Part shown: positions 25,106 through 32,444 of the stretch, one piece after another
Layout: each line of letters starts with the position of its first letter
Position numbering within the stretch: the stretch's first letter is position 1
Origin: Mycobacteriales bacterium
Lineage (GTDB): Bacteria; Actinomycetota; Actinomycetes; Mycobacteriales; QHCD01
Length of the DNA: 64,000 nucleotides
Assembly: GCA_036497565.1 (NCBI GenBank)
Contig: DASXJE010000226.1
Coordinates: 1-64,000 of the forward strand
Direction: 5' to 3'
The notes under the pieces: model-generated
Databases searched by the model: none
Seen by the model: the letters and a program-made list of their open reading frames with translations, nothing else
Told to the model about the DNA's origin: nothing
Program-made: the position numbers and the translations under genes

Positions 25106-25489
25106 ATGACGCCAGGCGAGCGGCCCTTCGGCGACCTGCGGCTGAAACTGGCGCGGCTCGCCCGGCAGGCGCGGGACCGGGCTGCCCAGGCCAGCGGCCT
25201 GATCGAGCGTCGCGGAGAGCGCCGCCCGCACCAGGAGCTCGCCGAGACCGCCATGGCGCTGCTCACCCTGTGGACGACCTTCGATGACAGCGAGGCCGAC
25301 AGCGTCGCGGCGACCACCCGCTCCCTGCTCGCCGGTCATTCGGCCGAGGAGCTGGGCTACCTGGTGCTCCACCTGGCCGGGCTCTCCCGCGGTCTCACCC
25401 ATGTGCTGGTCGCGCAGTCGCATCCGGACGTCAACGATGCATTGCAGGCTGTCGGCCGGGACGTGCAGGAGCGCCGGGTCAGCGGCTGA
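25106..25489 (+). CDS. Hypothetical helical protein
   Basis: A 127-residue soluble protein of unknown function. The first 50 residues are Arg-rich and helical; the rest is helical and hydrophobic ('ELAETAMALLTLWTTF', 'ELGYLVLHLAGLSRGL'). It lacks recognised motifs. It is 50 bases upstream of the HelD-type helicase on the same strand and may be co-transcribed. The first ATG is used. Confidence 0.6.
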   Translation: MTPGERPFGDLRLKLARLARQARDRAAQASGLIERRGERRPHQELAETAMALLTLWTTFDDSEADSVAATTRSLLAGHSAEELGYLVLHLAGLSRGLTHVLVAQSHPDVNDALQAVGRDVQERRVSG

Positions 25490-25539
25490 GCCGAAATTCG
25501 GTAGGTCGCCCGGCCGCGCACGGGTAACGTCGTCCGACC

Positions 25540-27543
25540 GTGCGCCAAAACGTCGATGACCCAGTCCTGTCCGCCGAACGTCACCACCTCGACCAGGCCC
25601 GCGCCGCCCTCCTCCTGATGCAGGTGGAGGCCGAGCAGATCAGCGATCCGGGCGCCGATTCCTTCAGTAGCGAGAGCCTCGGTGCGTTGCGGGCCCGCCG
25701 GCTCGCGGCCCTGCGCGCCGACCCGACGGCCCCGCCGTTCTTCGGCCGCATCGACACCGCGGCGGAGACCCACCACCTCGGCCGGCGGCACATCAGGGAC
25801 GAACATCGCGAACCGATCGTCGTGGACTGGCGGGCTCCCGTGGCCCGGGCTTTCTACCGCGCCACGTCGGCCGATCCGATGGGTGTGGTCCGTCGTCGGC
25901 GGTACGGGTTCAGCCATGCCGACCTCACGTCGTACGAGGACGAGCTGCTCGACCGGCCCGACGACGGCGATGTCGGCGACATCGTCCGGCAGGAGATCGA
26001 ACGTCCCCGGGTCGGCCCGATGCGCGACATCGTGGCGACCATCCAGCCCGACCAGGACGAGATCGTGCGCGCCGACCTCGACCGGAGCCTCGCCGTGCAG
26101 GGTGCGCCCGGGACCGGTAAAACGGCGGTCGGGCTGCACCGGGCGGCGTACCTGCTCTACACCCATCCCGCGCAGCTGCGCCGGTCCGGCGTACTCGTCG
26201 TCGGCCCCAACCGCGCCTTCCTCGGCTACATCGCCGCCGTGCTGCCCGCGCTGGGCGAGGTCGGGGTCACCCAGGTCACCGTCGACGAACTGGTCGGCGC
26301 GGTGCCGGTGCGCGGCGTCGACCGACCGGATGCCGCCCGTCTGAAGGGCGATGTCCGGATGGCGGCCGTGCTGCGCCGCGCGGTCTACAGCGGGATCCGG
26401 CGGCCCGAGGAGTCGGTGCTCGTGTCGATCGGCTCGCGGCGCTACCGGGTGCCGCCGGAGCGGCTGCGCCGCTACGTCGACGACCTCCGGCGCGGGGATC
26501 TGCGCTACTCCGACGCGCGGGACCGGCTGCGCGCGCTGATCGCGGCCGACGTCCGCCGCCAGCGGGAGGAGGACGGGGGAGCCCCGACCGACCGGGACAC
26601 CGCGCGGGTCGCCCGCTCCGCGCCGGTCCGGGACATGGTCGACACCCTCTGGCCGGTGGTGGAGGCAAAGTCCCTGCTGGCCCGGCTGTTCAGTGACCGT
26701 GACGCGCTGGCCGCCGCGGCCGGCGACCGGCTGGACGCCGAAGAGCAGGCGACGCTGCTCTGGCCGAGCCCACCCCGGTCCCTGGGCCGGGTCCGATGGA
26801 CGGTGGCCGACGCCGTGCTCCTCGACGAGGTGACCGGTCTGCTCGAGCGGGAACCCGGATTCCGGCACGTGGTCGTCGATGAGGCGCAGGACCTGTCGGC
26901 GATGCAGTGCCGGGCGGTGGGCCGGCGGGCGGCGACCGGGTCGATGACCGTGCTCGGCGATCTGGCGCAGGGGACGACGCCGTGGGCGGCGCGCGATTGG
27001 CCGAGCATGCTGGCCGCCCTGGGCAAACCCGAGACCTCGATCGAGATGCTGACCCGCGGCTACCGGGTCCCGGGCGCCGTACTCGAACTTGCCGGCCGGT
27101 TGCTGCCGTACATCGCACCGGGCCTCTCGCCGGCGACGTCGTTGCGCACCGGCCGGGACCCGCTGCACATCCGGCAGGTCGACGGCCCGGTCGCGACGAC
27201 GGTGGCATCGGTCACCGCGGAGCTGCTCGGTTTCGAGGGGTCGGTCGGGATCATCGCTGCACGCCGGGCAATCCCGCCGCTCGCCGCCGCTCTCACCGCC
27301 GCCGGTGTCGGGCACGCCGTCGTCGACGCCGGGAGCGAAGCGCCGGACGAGCGCGTGTCGGTGGTCGGAGCGGATCTGGTGAAGGGGATGGAGTTCGACC
27401 ACGTGCTGCTCGTCGAGCCGGCGCAGATCGCCGCGGGGGACCGCGGCCTGCAGCAGCTCTACGTCGCACTGACCCGGGCCGTCAGCCGGCTCGTCGTACT
27501 CCACCGTGAACCGCTGCCGCCGGCGCTGGTCGGGGGTGAGTGA
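25540..27543 (+). CDS. helD: HelD-like superfamily 1 helicase/RNA polymerase recycling factor
   Basis: A 667-residue UvrD/Rep-fold ATPase. The N-terminal segment (about residues 1-100) with 'HHLDQARAALLLMQVEAEQI' is the helical arm typical of HelD, and 'EPIVVDWRAPVARAFY' is a HelD family hallmark. Walker A 'GAPGTGKTAV' is near residues 188-197, Walker B 'VVVDEAQDLS' near 444-453, and a late motif VI-like 'LQQLYVALTRAVSRL' is present. HelD releases stalled RNA polymerase and in actinobacteria can confer rifampicin tolerance. The GTG at 25540 is the start. Its stop overlaps the next gene's start, coupling it to an APH-fold protein. Confidence 0.88.
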   Translation: MRQNVDDPVLSAERHHLDQARAALLLMQVEAEQISDPGADSFSSESLGALRARRLAALRADPTAPPFFGRIDTAAETHHLGRRHIRDEHREPIVVDWRAPVARAFYRATSADPMGVVRRRRYGFSHADLTSYEDELLDRPDDGDVGDIVRQEIERPRVGPMRDIVATIQPDQDEIVRADLDRSLAVQGAPGTGKTAVGLHRAAYLLYTHPAQLRRSGVLVVGPNRAFLGYIAAVLPALGEVGVTQVTVDELVGAVPVRGVDRPDAARLKGDVRMAAVLRRAVYSGIRRPEESVLVSIGSRRYRVPPERLRRYVDDLRRGDLRYSDARDRLRALIAADVRRQREEDGGAPTDRDTARVARSAPVRDMVDTLWPVVEAKSLLARLFSDRDALAAAAGDRLDAEEQATLLWPSPPRSLGRVRWTVADAVLLDEVTGLLEREPGFRHVVVDEAQDLSAMQCRAVGRRAATGSMTVLGDLAQGTTPWAARDWPSMLAALGKPETSIEMLTRGYRVPGAVLELAGRLLPYIAPGLSPATSLRTGRDPLHIRQVDGPVATTVASVTAELLGFEGSVGIIAARRAIPPLAAALTAAGVGHAVVDAGSEAPDERVSVVGADLVKGMEFDHVLLVEPAQIAAGDRGLQQLYVALTRAVSRLVVLHREPLPPALVGGE

Positions 27544-28544
27544 GCGTGGAGACGCGATCCGACACCGGTGATCGGCTCTCGGCCGCCGTGCATGCGGCCT
27601 TCGGTGCCGACCGTCGAATCGTGGCGACGGAGCGCCTTCGGGGCGGCAGCAAGAAGGGCGTGTATCGGCTCAGCCTCGATACGGGACCGACGGCGATCGC
27701 CTATGTCTGGAGCGCCGCCGAGGACTACTGGCCGACCCGGGCCGATGCCGACAACCACGCCGACCCGTTCTCGCACTCGTCCGGACTCGATTTGTTCGAC
27801 GCCGCTCACCGGCGGCTGGAGGCGCTGGGGATCCGGTCGCCGCGGATCTTCCGTGTCGACGCGGGTGGAGAGCCCGGGCAGGCCGATGTCGCGCTGGTCG
27901 AGGATGTGCCTGGCGGCTCACTGGAGGCGTTGCTGCGGGACGACCCCGAGCATGGGGCCATGTGTCTGGCCCAACTCGCCGATGCGCTCGATGAGATGCA
28001 GCGGTACGCCGGGCCCGGTTTCGGCAAGGTCGCTTTCGTCGATGCCGGCGGGATATCCGACGGCCTGTCGTGCGAGCAGGTGGTGTTCGCTCATGCGCTC
28101 GACGATCTCGCCGACGCAGCCGCGCGCGACGCGCGGGTCGCCGCCGTGCGTGGCCACCTGGCGGATCTTCTTCAGGAGCTGCGCGCCGCGGTGCGTCCGC
28201 GGTCGGCGTACGGCCTGATTCACGGGGAGCTCGGGCCGGACCATGTGCTGGTCGACGGGAACGGTCGGCCGGTACTGATCGACATCGAGGGCCTTTTGTA
28301 CTTCGACGTCGAGTGGGAGCACGTGTTCCTGCGCATCCGCTTCGGCGAGAATTACGACGTGCTCCGCACGAACGGGCTCGATCGGCAGCGGCTCGATCTC
28401 TATCTGCTCGCGATGCGGCTGTCACTCGTCGCTGGACCGCTGCGACTGCTCGAAGGCGACTTCCCGGACCGCGCAGCGATGCAGGGAATCGCCGAGCACA
28501 ACCTTCAGGAGGCGCTTACTCTGCTGGCTTCCGCGCCTCGATGA
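27540..28544 (+). CDS. APH-fold phosphotransferase with altered catalytic loop
   Basis: A 334-residue aminoglycoside phosphotransferase-like protein. The nucleotide-binding N-lobe is followed by a catalytic loop reading 'LIHGELGPDHV', where the canonical HGDxxxxN carries Glu for Asp and His for Asn, and by 'VLIDIEG' in place of the DxD metal motif. The pattern 'YFDVEWEHVFLRIRFG' closes the core. The substitutions look like a subfamily trait rather than decay, since the frame is intact. Substrate unknown; drug phosphorylation cannot be assumed. The GTG start overlaps the HelD stop by 4 bases. Its 3' end overlaps the convergent methyltransferase by 29 bases. Confidence 0.8.
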   Translation: MSVETRSDTGDRLSAAVHAAFGADRRIVATERLRGGSKKGVYRLSLDTGPTAIAYVWSAAEDYWPTRADADNHADPFSHSSGLDLFDAAHRRLEALGIRSPRIFRVDAGGEPGQADVALVEDVPGGSLEALLRDDPEHGAMCLAQLADALDEMQRYAGPGFGKVAFVDAGGISDGLSCEQVVFAHALDDLADAAARDARVAAVRGHLADLLQELRAAVRPRSAYGLIHGELGPDHVLVDGNGRPVLIDIEGLLYFDVEWEHVFLRIRFGENYDVLRTNGLDRQRLDLYLLAMRLSLVAGPLRLLEGDFPDRAAMQGIAEHNLQEALTLLASAPR

Positions 28545-29271
28545 GGAACCGTCGGGAGTAGGCCACGAAGGGACCCTCGTTCTGGATCCGGTCATGCAGC
28601 GCGGCGAGGTGTCGTCGGTATCGGTCGACGGTGAAACCCGGCACGATCCAGATGACCTTCCGGAGGAAGACCACGACGGCGGCGAGGTCGTAGAACTCCA
28701 TCCGGAGGGCGGCCTCCTGCAGGTCGACCACGGCGAGCCCCGCCGACTCGGCGTCAGCGATCGCCCGCGGGACGCTCCGCTCCGGGCCGATCGGCTGCAG
28801 CCCCATCATCGCGTCGGTGAGCTCATGCACCGTGCCCGAACCGACCTGCTGCGAGAGGTAGGTCCCGCCGGGCTGCAGAACGCGCGCGATCTCGTTCCAC
28901 AACACCACCGTGGGATGCCGGCTCACGACGAGGTCGAAGGTGTCCGAGGGGAACGGCAGGTCGGCGGTGTCGGGTACGTCGACCACCGTCGCACCCAGCG
29001 GCGCGAGGATGCGGGTGGCGATGTCGATGTTGGGCGGCCACGACTCGGTTGCGGCCAGCACTGCGGGTGGTGCGGTGACTTTCGCGAGCACCTCACCGCC
29101 GCCGGTCTGGATGTCGAGCGCGGCCGAGGCTTTCGCCATCCGCTCGGCCATGAGCCGGGAGTAGCCCCAGGGCGGACGTTCCTCGGTGGCCCGGCCGTCG
29201 AACCAGGAGAAGTCCCAGCCCTCGACGGGCACGGACTCCCCTTCGGTGAGCAGGTCCTCGAGCGTCGGCAT
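28516..29271 (-). CDS. SAM-dependent methyltransferase (class I)
   Basis: A 251-residue class I methyltransferase. Motif I is the Gly-rich 'LDIQTGGGEVLAK', an acidic segment follows in 'GATVVDVPDTADLPFPSD', and motif IV is 'FDLVVSRHPTVVL' with 'VLQPGGTYLSQQV' after it. The ATG at 29269-29271 is used because GGAG lies upstream and the longer reading frame adds no family sequence. It lies 69 bases downstream of the ArsR gene on the same strand and may share its transcript. The substrate is unknown. Confidence 0.82.
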   Translation of the reverse strand: MPTLEDLLTEGESVPVEGWDFSWFDGRATEERPPWGYSRLMAERMAKASAALDIQTGGGEVLAKVTAPPAVLAATESWPPNIDIATRILAPLGATVVDVPDTADLPFPSDTFDLVVSRHPTVVLWNEIARVLQPGGTYLSQQVGSGTVHELTDAMMGLQPIGPERSVPRAIADAESAGLAVVDLQEAALRMEFYDLAAVVVFLRKVIWIVPGFTVDRYRRHLAALHDRIQNEGPFVAYSRRFLIEARKPAE

Positions 29272-29340
29272 CCGAGGAGTCTCCCGAGCCACCGGAAGAG
29301 TGTGCAATCGAGTTGCTCAGGGCGCGCGTCAGGTCGGGAG

Positions 29341-29667
29341 TCAGTCCCGGGCCGGCGCCTCGGCGCGTTCCTTCAACGCTGCGAGCCGGTCGTCCCAGCT
29401 CGCCGCCAGCGACTGCATCCAGGATGCAGTCGCCAGCAGCTGCTCGGATCGCACTTGGAAGACCACCTCGCGGCCCTTGCGGGTGCTGATGACGAGGTCG
29501 GCGTCCCGCAGCACACTCAGATGCTTGAGGACAGCCTGCCGTGACACCGGGAGCACCCGCGCGAGCTCCGTCGCGCTGCATGCCGCGCGGCGGCCCAACG
29601 CATCGAGTACCTCGCGCCGGGTCGGGTCGGACAGTGCGACGAAGACCCGATCGGTCGCTGCGCTCAC
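29341..29667 (-). CDS. ArsR-family winged-helix regulator (second SRPBCC-linked copy)
   Basis: A 108-residue ArsR-fold regulator with recognition helix 'PVSRQAVLKHLSVLRDADLV' and a wing 'STRKGREVVFQV'. One Cys ('RAACSATEL') is present but no metal cluster. It overlaps the stop of the SRPBCC gene by 4 bases; here the SRPBCC gene comes first, the reverse of the pair at 13711-14603. The two ArsR proteins are clearly of the same type. It probably controls the operon through the dyads upstream of the SRPBCC gene. Confidence 0.87.
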   Translation of the reverse strand: MSAATDRVFVALSDPTRREVLDALGRRAACSATELARVLPVSRQAVLKHLSVLRDADLVISTRKGREVVFQVRSEQLLATASWMQSLAASWDDRLAALKERAEAPARD

Positions 29668-30107
29668 GCCTGGCCGGGCGATTCGGACCGCGTCCGCAGC
29701 GAGGCGAGCTCTTCCTCCCAGCCGCCGGTGTTGCCGGTGAGACCTTCTTGGCGAGCCTGCTCAGGCGCGTCGAGGGTGGCGAACCCGGACTCGACCACGG
29801 TCACCCGGACGGCGGAGTCGAGTGGCTGGACGTGGAACTCGACCAGGGTCGTCCGGCCGTCCCGCAGGTCGTCGCCGGGGAAGAGGCTGGCCCACCGGAA
29901 GGCGGCGTAGGCCTGTGGCGTGATGTCGACGACCTCGACGGGGTAGGCGCCGTACTTCTCGCTCTTGCGCATGGTCACCGCGCCGGGATGGCGGTCGGCG
30001 GGCTGCGGTACGTCGCTCGGCACCCACCAGCCGGGTTCGGTGACGAGCTCCCAGACCCGGTCGAGCGGGGCGTTGATCGTGATTTCTCGTTGGATGCGGT
30101 CGTCCAT
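29664..30107 (-). CDS. SRPBCC/AHSA1-domain protein (second copy type)
   Basis: A 147-residue START/AHSA1-like protein, opening with 'REITINAPLDRVWELVTEP', the classic SRPBCC start, and closing with 'GWEEELASLRTRSES'. It folds round a hydrophobic cavity; family members bind lipids or small aromatics or assist Hsp90-like systems. The ATG at 30105-30107 is the start. It is the first gene of an operon with an overlapping ArsR gene and possibly the methyltransferase. Ligand unknown. Confidence 0.87.
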   Translation of the reverse strand: MDDRIQREITINAPLDRVWELVTEPGWWVPSDVPQPADRHPGAVTMRKSEKYGAYPVEVVDITPQAYAAFRWASLFPGDDLRDGRTTLVEFHVQPLDSAVRVTVVESGFATLDAPEQARQEGLTGNTGGWEEELASLRTRSESPGQA

Positions 30108-30134
30108 GGCGGTGTCCTCTCGGCCGGGGTGCTC

Positions 30135-30186
30135 GCAGGTCTGACCTGCATCCTCAGGGTTGCACGTGCCTGATTGAAGTGCAACC
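30135..30186. promoter_or_regulatory. Two dyads upstream of the SRPBCC-ArsR operon
   Basis: GCAGGT (30135-30140) and ACCTGC (30144-30149) flank CTG. GGTTGCAC (30158-30165) and GTGCAACC (30179-30186) are exact reverse complements 13 bases apart. Both lie 28-80 bases upstream of the SRPBCC start. They are the natural candidates for the ArsR operator. Confidence 0.45.
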
Positions 30187-30276
30187 TCTGGATTGCAGTT
30201 CGTCGGCCGCCAGAGGCCTTGCTGGTGGTTGTCCACAAGGAGGAATTCGGCGCCGCGGGTGGCGGGCGTCGTTCAC

Positions 30277-30297
30277 TAGAATCGAACGCATGTTCGA
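30277..30297 (+). promoter_or_regulatory. LexA (SOS) box on a leaderless start: TAGAAT -10 plus TCGAAC-N4-GTTCGA
   Basis: TCGAAC (30282-30287), four bases, and GTTCGA (30292-30297) match the mycobacterial/actinobacterial SOS box without mismatch. The ATG of the DUF222-HNH gene (30290-30292) sits inside the spacer and right arm. TAGAAT at 30277-30282 is a good -10 element placed 7 bases before the ATG, so the transcript is probably leaderless. LexA bound here would cover the -10 element and start site. No Shine-Dalgarno sequence is visible. Confidence 0.75.
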
Positions 30298-31663
30298 ATC
30301 TTTGCAAGATGTCGATACGTGCGGGGACAAGGTCGCGGCCCTGCGCGCGGCTGCCCCTGGGCCGGCGGTGATGACGGCGCTGCGGTCGATCGATCCGCGG
30401 TCGGTGTCGCCCGGTGCCCAGGTCGACATGCTCGCCGCGTGGGAGAAGGCGGCGGCCTGGGTGGCCGCGGCGCAACAGGATGTGCTCGCGGCGCTCGACG
30501 GCAAGCCGGACGAGGTCCTGTCGGCCGATGACTGGACGCGGGAAGAGGTCGCCGCGGCGCTGCACCTGTCGACCTGCACCGCCGACCGTCGGCTGGAGGT
30601 GGCCCGCATGTTGGTCCGGCGACTGCCCGGGGTGCGCCGGGCATTGGAGGCAGGGTCGGTCGACTATCGAAAGGCCGTGGCGATCGCGGAGGCGACCGAA
30701 AACCTCGACGCCGCCGGCGCCCTGGCCGTGGAGGCCCGTGTCCTCCCGAAGGCGCCCGACCAGACCCTCGCCGAGCTGCGCCGTACCCTCCGGCGGGTCG
30801 TGATCGCCGTCGATCCGCGGGCTGCGGCGGAGGCGCACCGTCAGGCGATAGGCGAACGGTGCGTGCGCATGTGGCCGGTCGAGGACGGGATGGCCGAGCT
30901 CTACGCCAAGCTGCCCGCGGAGGACGCTGCCGTCGTGATGACCGCCCTCGACACAGTGGCTGCGGGAATGGCCGGCGGCGGATCCGGCGGCGTGAGCGAC
31001 AATCCGCCGATCGAGGCCCGGCGGGCCGATGCGCTCACCCGGCTCGCCGCCGCGACCCTTTCCGACCCCGACCTGCCGACCCGCCACGGCCGCCGCCCGC
31101 ACATCCAGGTCACCGTGTCGGCCGAAACCCTGCTGGGTGACGGCGACGAACCCGGTGAGCTGGCGGGCTACGGCCCGGTGACCGCGGAGACGGCCCGCCG
31201 GATCGCCGCGGAGGGGATGTGGCGCCGGCTGCTCCTCGAACCCGGCACCGGACGACTCCTCGACTACGGACGCACGACCTACCGGCCACCGGCGGATCTC
31301 ACCGAGTTCCTGCTCGCCCGCGACCGGGTCTGCGGCTTCCCCGGGTGCAACATCCCGGCGGCCCGCTGCGACCTCGATCACACCGTCCCGTTCGGGAGAG
31401 GATCGACCAGCGCGGCCAACATGGGTGCGCTCTGCCGCCGCCACCACCGGGCCAAACACGAGGGCGGTTGGCGCCTCACTCGGCACGGTGACGAGCGCTG
31501 CACCTGGACCAGCCCCGCCGGCCACAGCTACGACTCCGCGCCCAGCTACCCCGCATCCCCTGGCAATCCCGCACCTCCTGACAGTCCCGCCGCACCCGGC
31601 AATCCCGCGGCACCTGCGCCGGCGGCCGAGCCGCCCGGCGGGGATGCCACCCTGGGGGAATGA
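30290..31663 (+). CDS. DUF222-HNH endonuclease-like protein (13E12 repeat family type)
   Basis: A 457-residue protein. The helical DUF222 domain covers about residues 30-300, and a C-terminal HNH motif follows from about residue 345: 'CGFPGC', 'CDLDHTVPFGRGSTSAANM' and 'LCRRHHRAKHEGGW'. The tail is a Pro/Ala-rich repeat ('GNPA' and 'DSPA' units). In Mycobacterium this family is known as the 13E12 repeat proteins, present in many copies and partly LexA-regulated; the biological role is not settled. The start is the ATG at 30290 inside a perfect SOS box. Its stop overlaps the DUF1684 gene (ATGA). Damage-induced nuclease activity is a reasonable inference. Confidence 0.88.
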   Translation: MFESLQDVDTCGDKVAALRAAAPGPAVMTALRSIDPRSVSPGAQVDMLAAWEKAAAWVAAAQQDVLAALDGKPDEVLSADDWTREEVAAALHLSTCTADRRLEVARMLVRRLPGVRRALEAGSVDYRKAVAIAEATENLDAAGALAVEARVLPKAPDQTLAELRRTLRRVVIAVDPRAAAEAHRQAIGERCVRMWPVEDGMAELYAKLPAEDAAVVMTALDTVAAGMAGGGSGGVSDNPPIEARRADALTRLAAATLSDPDLPTRHGRRPHIQVTVSAETLLGDGDEPGELAGYGPVTAETARRIAAEGMWRRLLLEPGTGRLLDYGRTTYRPPADLTEFLLARDRVCGFPGCNIPAARCDLDHTVPFGRGSTSAANMGALCRRHHRAKHEGGWRLTRHGDERCTWTSPAGHSYDSAPSYPASPGNPAPPDSPAAPGNPAAPAPAAEPPGGDATLGE

Positions 31664-32268
31664 CCACGCTGAGCCTGCTCGACTGGCGCCGCCGGGTGCA
31701 CGACCTCTACGAGGAGGTGCGTGGGTCGGGTGATCCGGCCGCGGCTCATGCGCGGTGGCGGGCGGGGCGCGACGAGTTGTTCGCGGGACACCCGGATTCA
31801 CCGCTGCCGCCGGAGGAGCGGGCCGGGTTCGCTGGGCTGCCCTATGCGCCGTACGACCCGGCGATGCGGTTCGTCGTCGGGGTCGACACCGATCTGCCCG
31901 CGCAGCGCTGGGAGGTGCCGACTGCGACCGATGGTGTCGTGCCGTTCGAACGGATCGGCCGGGTGCTGCTGCCCGATCTCGGTTCGCTCGACGTGTGGTG
32001 GCTGGACTCCTATGGCGGCGGCGTGTTCCTGCCGGTGCGCGACGGGCTGGCGGGGCCGAAGACATACGGCGGCGGGCGGTACCTCCTCGACACCGTCAAG
32101 GGCGCCGATCTGGGTGGCGACGTCCGGGCCGGGAAGCTGGTCGTGGACCTGAATTTCGCCTACAACCCGTCGTGCGCCTACGACCCACGCTGGCAGTGTC
32201 CGCTGGCCCCGCCCGGCAACGTCCTGTCCGCCCCGCTGGCGGTCGGCGAGCTCGTTCGAGCCGGGTGA
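31660..32268 (+). CDS. DUF1684 family protein
   Basis: A 202-residue DUF1684 protein. The signature region runs 'SYGGGVFLPVRDG', 'TYGGGRYLLDTVKG' and then 'LNFAYNPSCAYDPRWQCP', with the two Cys conserved in the family. No function is established. It is translationally coupled to the DUF222-HNH gene by an ATGA overlap, so it may share the SOS-controlled transcript. Confidence 0.88.
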   Translation: MTTLSLLDWRRRVHDLYEEVRGSGDPAAAHARWRAGRDELFAGHPDSPLPPEERAGFAGLPYAPYDPAMRFVVGVDTDLPAQRWEVPTATDGVVPFERIGRVLLPDLGSLDVWWLDSYGGGVFLPVRDGLAGPKTYGGGRYLLDTVKGADLGGDVRAGKLVVDLNFAYNPSCAYDPRWQCPLAPPGNVLSAPLAVGELVRAG

Positions 32269-32363
32269 CCCAGGCTGAAGGGGGCGGGCGCGGTCACAAT
32301 GAGGGCCGTCGTCTGCCACGATGAGGGTGCGTGCCCGACAGCCACGGCGCCCGCCGACCCGGA

Positions 32364-32389
32364 GTCGACACCCGAAACCGGGTGGCGAC
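32364..32389. promoter_or_regulatory. Near-perfect 11-bp dyad upstream of the 2-oxoacid dehydrogenase operon
   Basis: GTCGACACCCG (32364-32374) pairs with CGGGTGGCGAC (32379-32389) with one mismatch and a 4-base loop, about 55 bases before the E1-alpha start. It could be an operator or a leader hairpin; no regulator is adjacent. Confidence 0.3.
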
Positions 32390-32444
32390 GCCTGATCGTC
32401 CGCCGCGGTGATCCCGTAGGCGAGCGAAGAGCGAGGAGAGACGC

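Noticed and set aside
30282-30300. GTTCGAATC as a tRNA T-loop
   Set aside because: No acceptor or anticodon stem surrounds it. It is the right arm of the LexA box.
29975-32065. A 696-residue minus-strand open frame opposite the DUF222-HNH gene
   Set aside because: Composition is Arg/Pro-rich and low in motifs, while the plus strand codes for two clear families with coupled start and stop codons.
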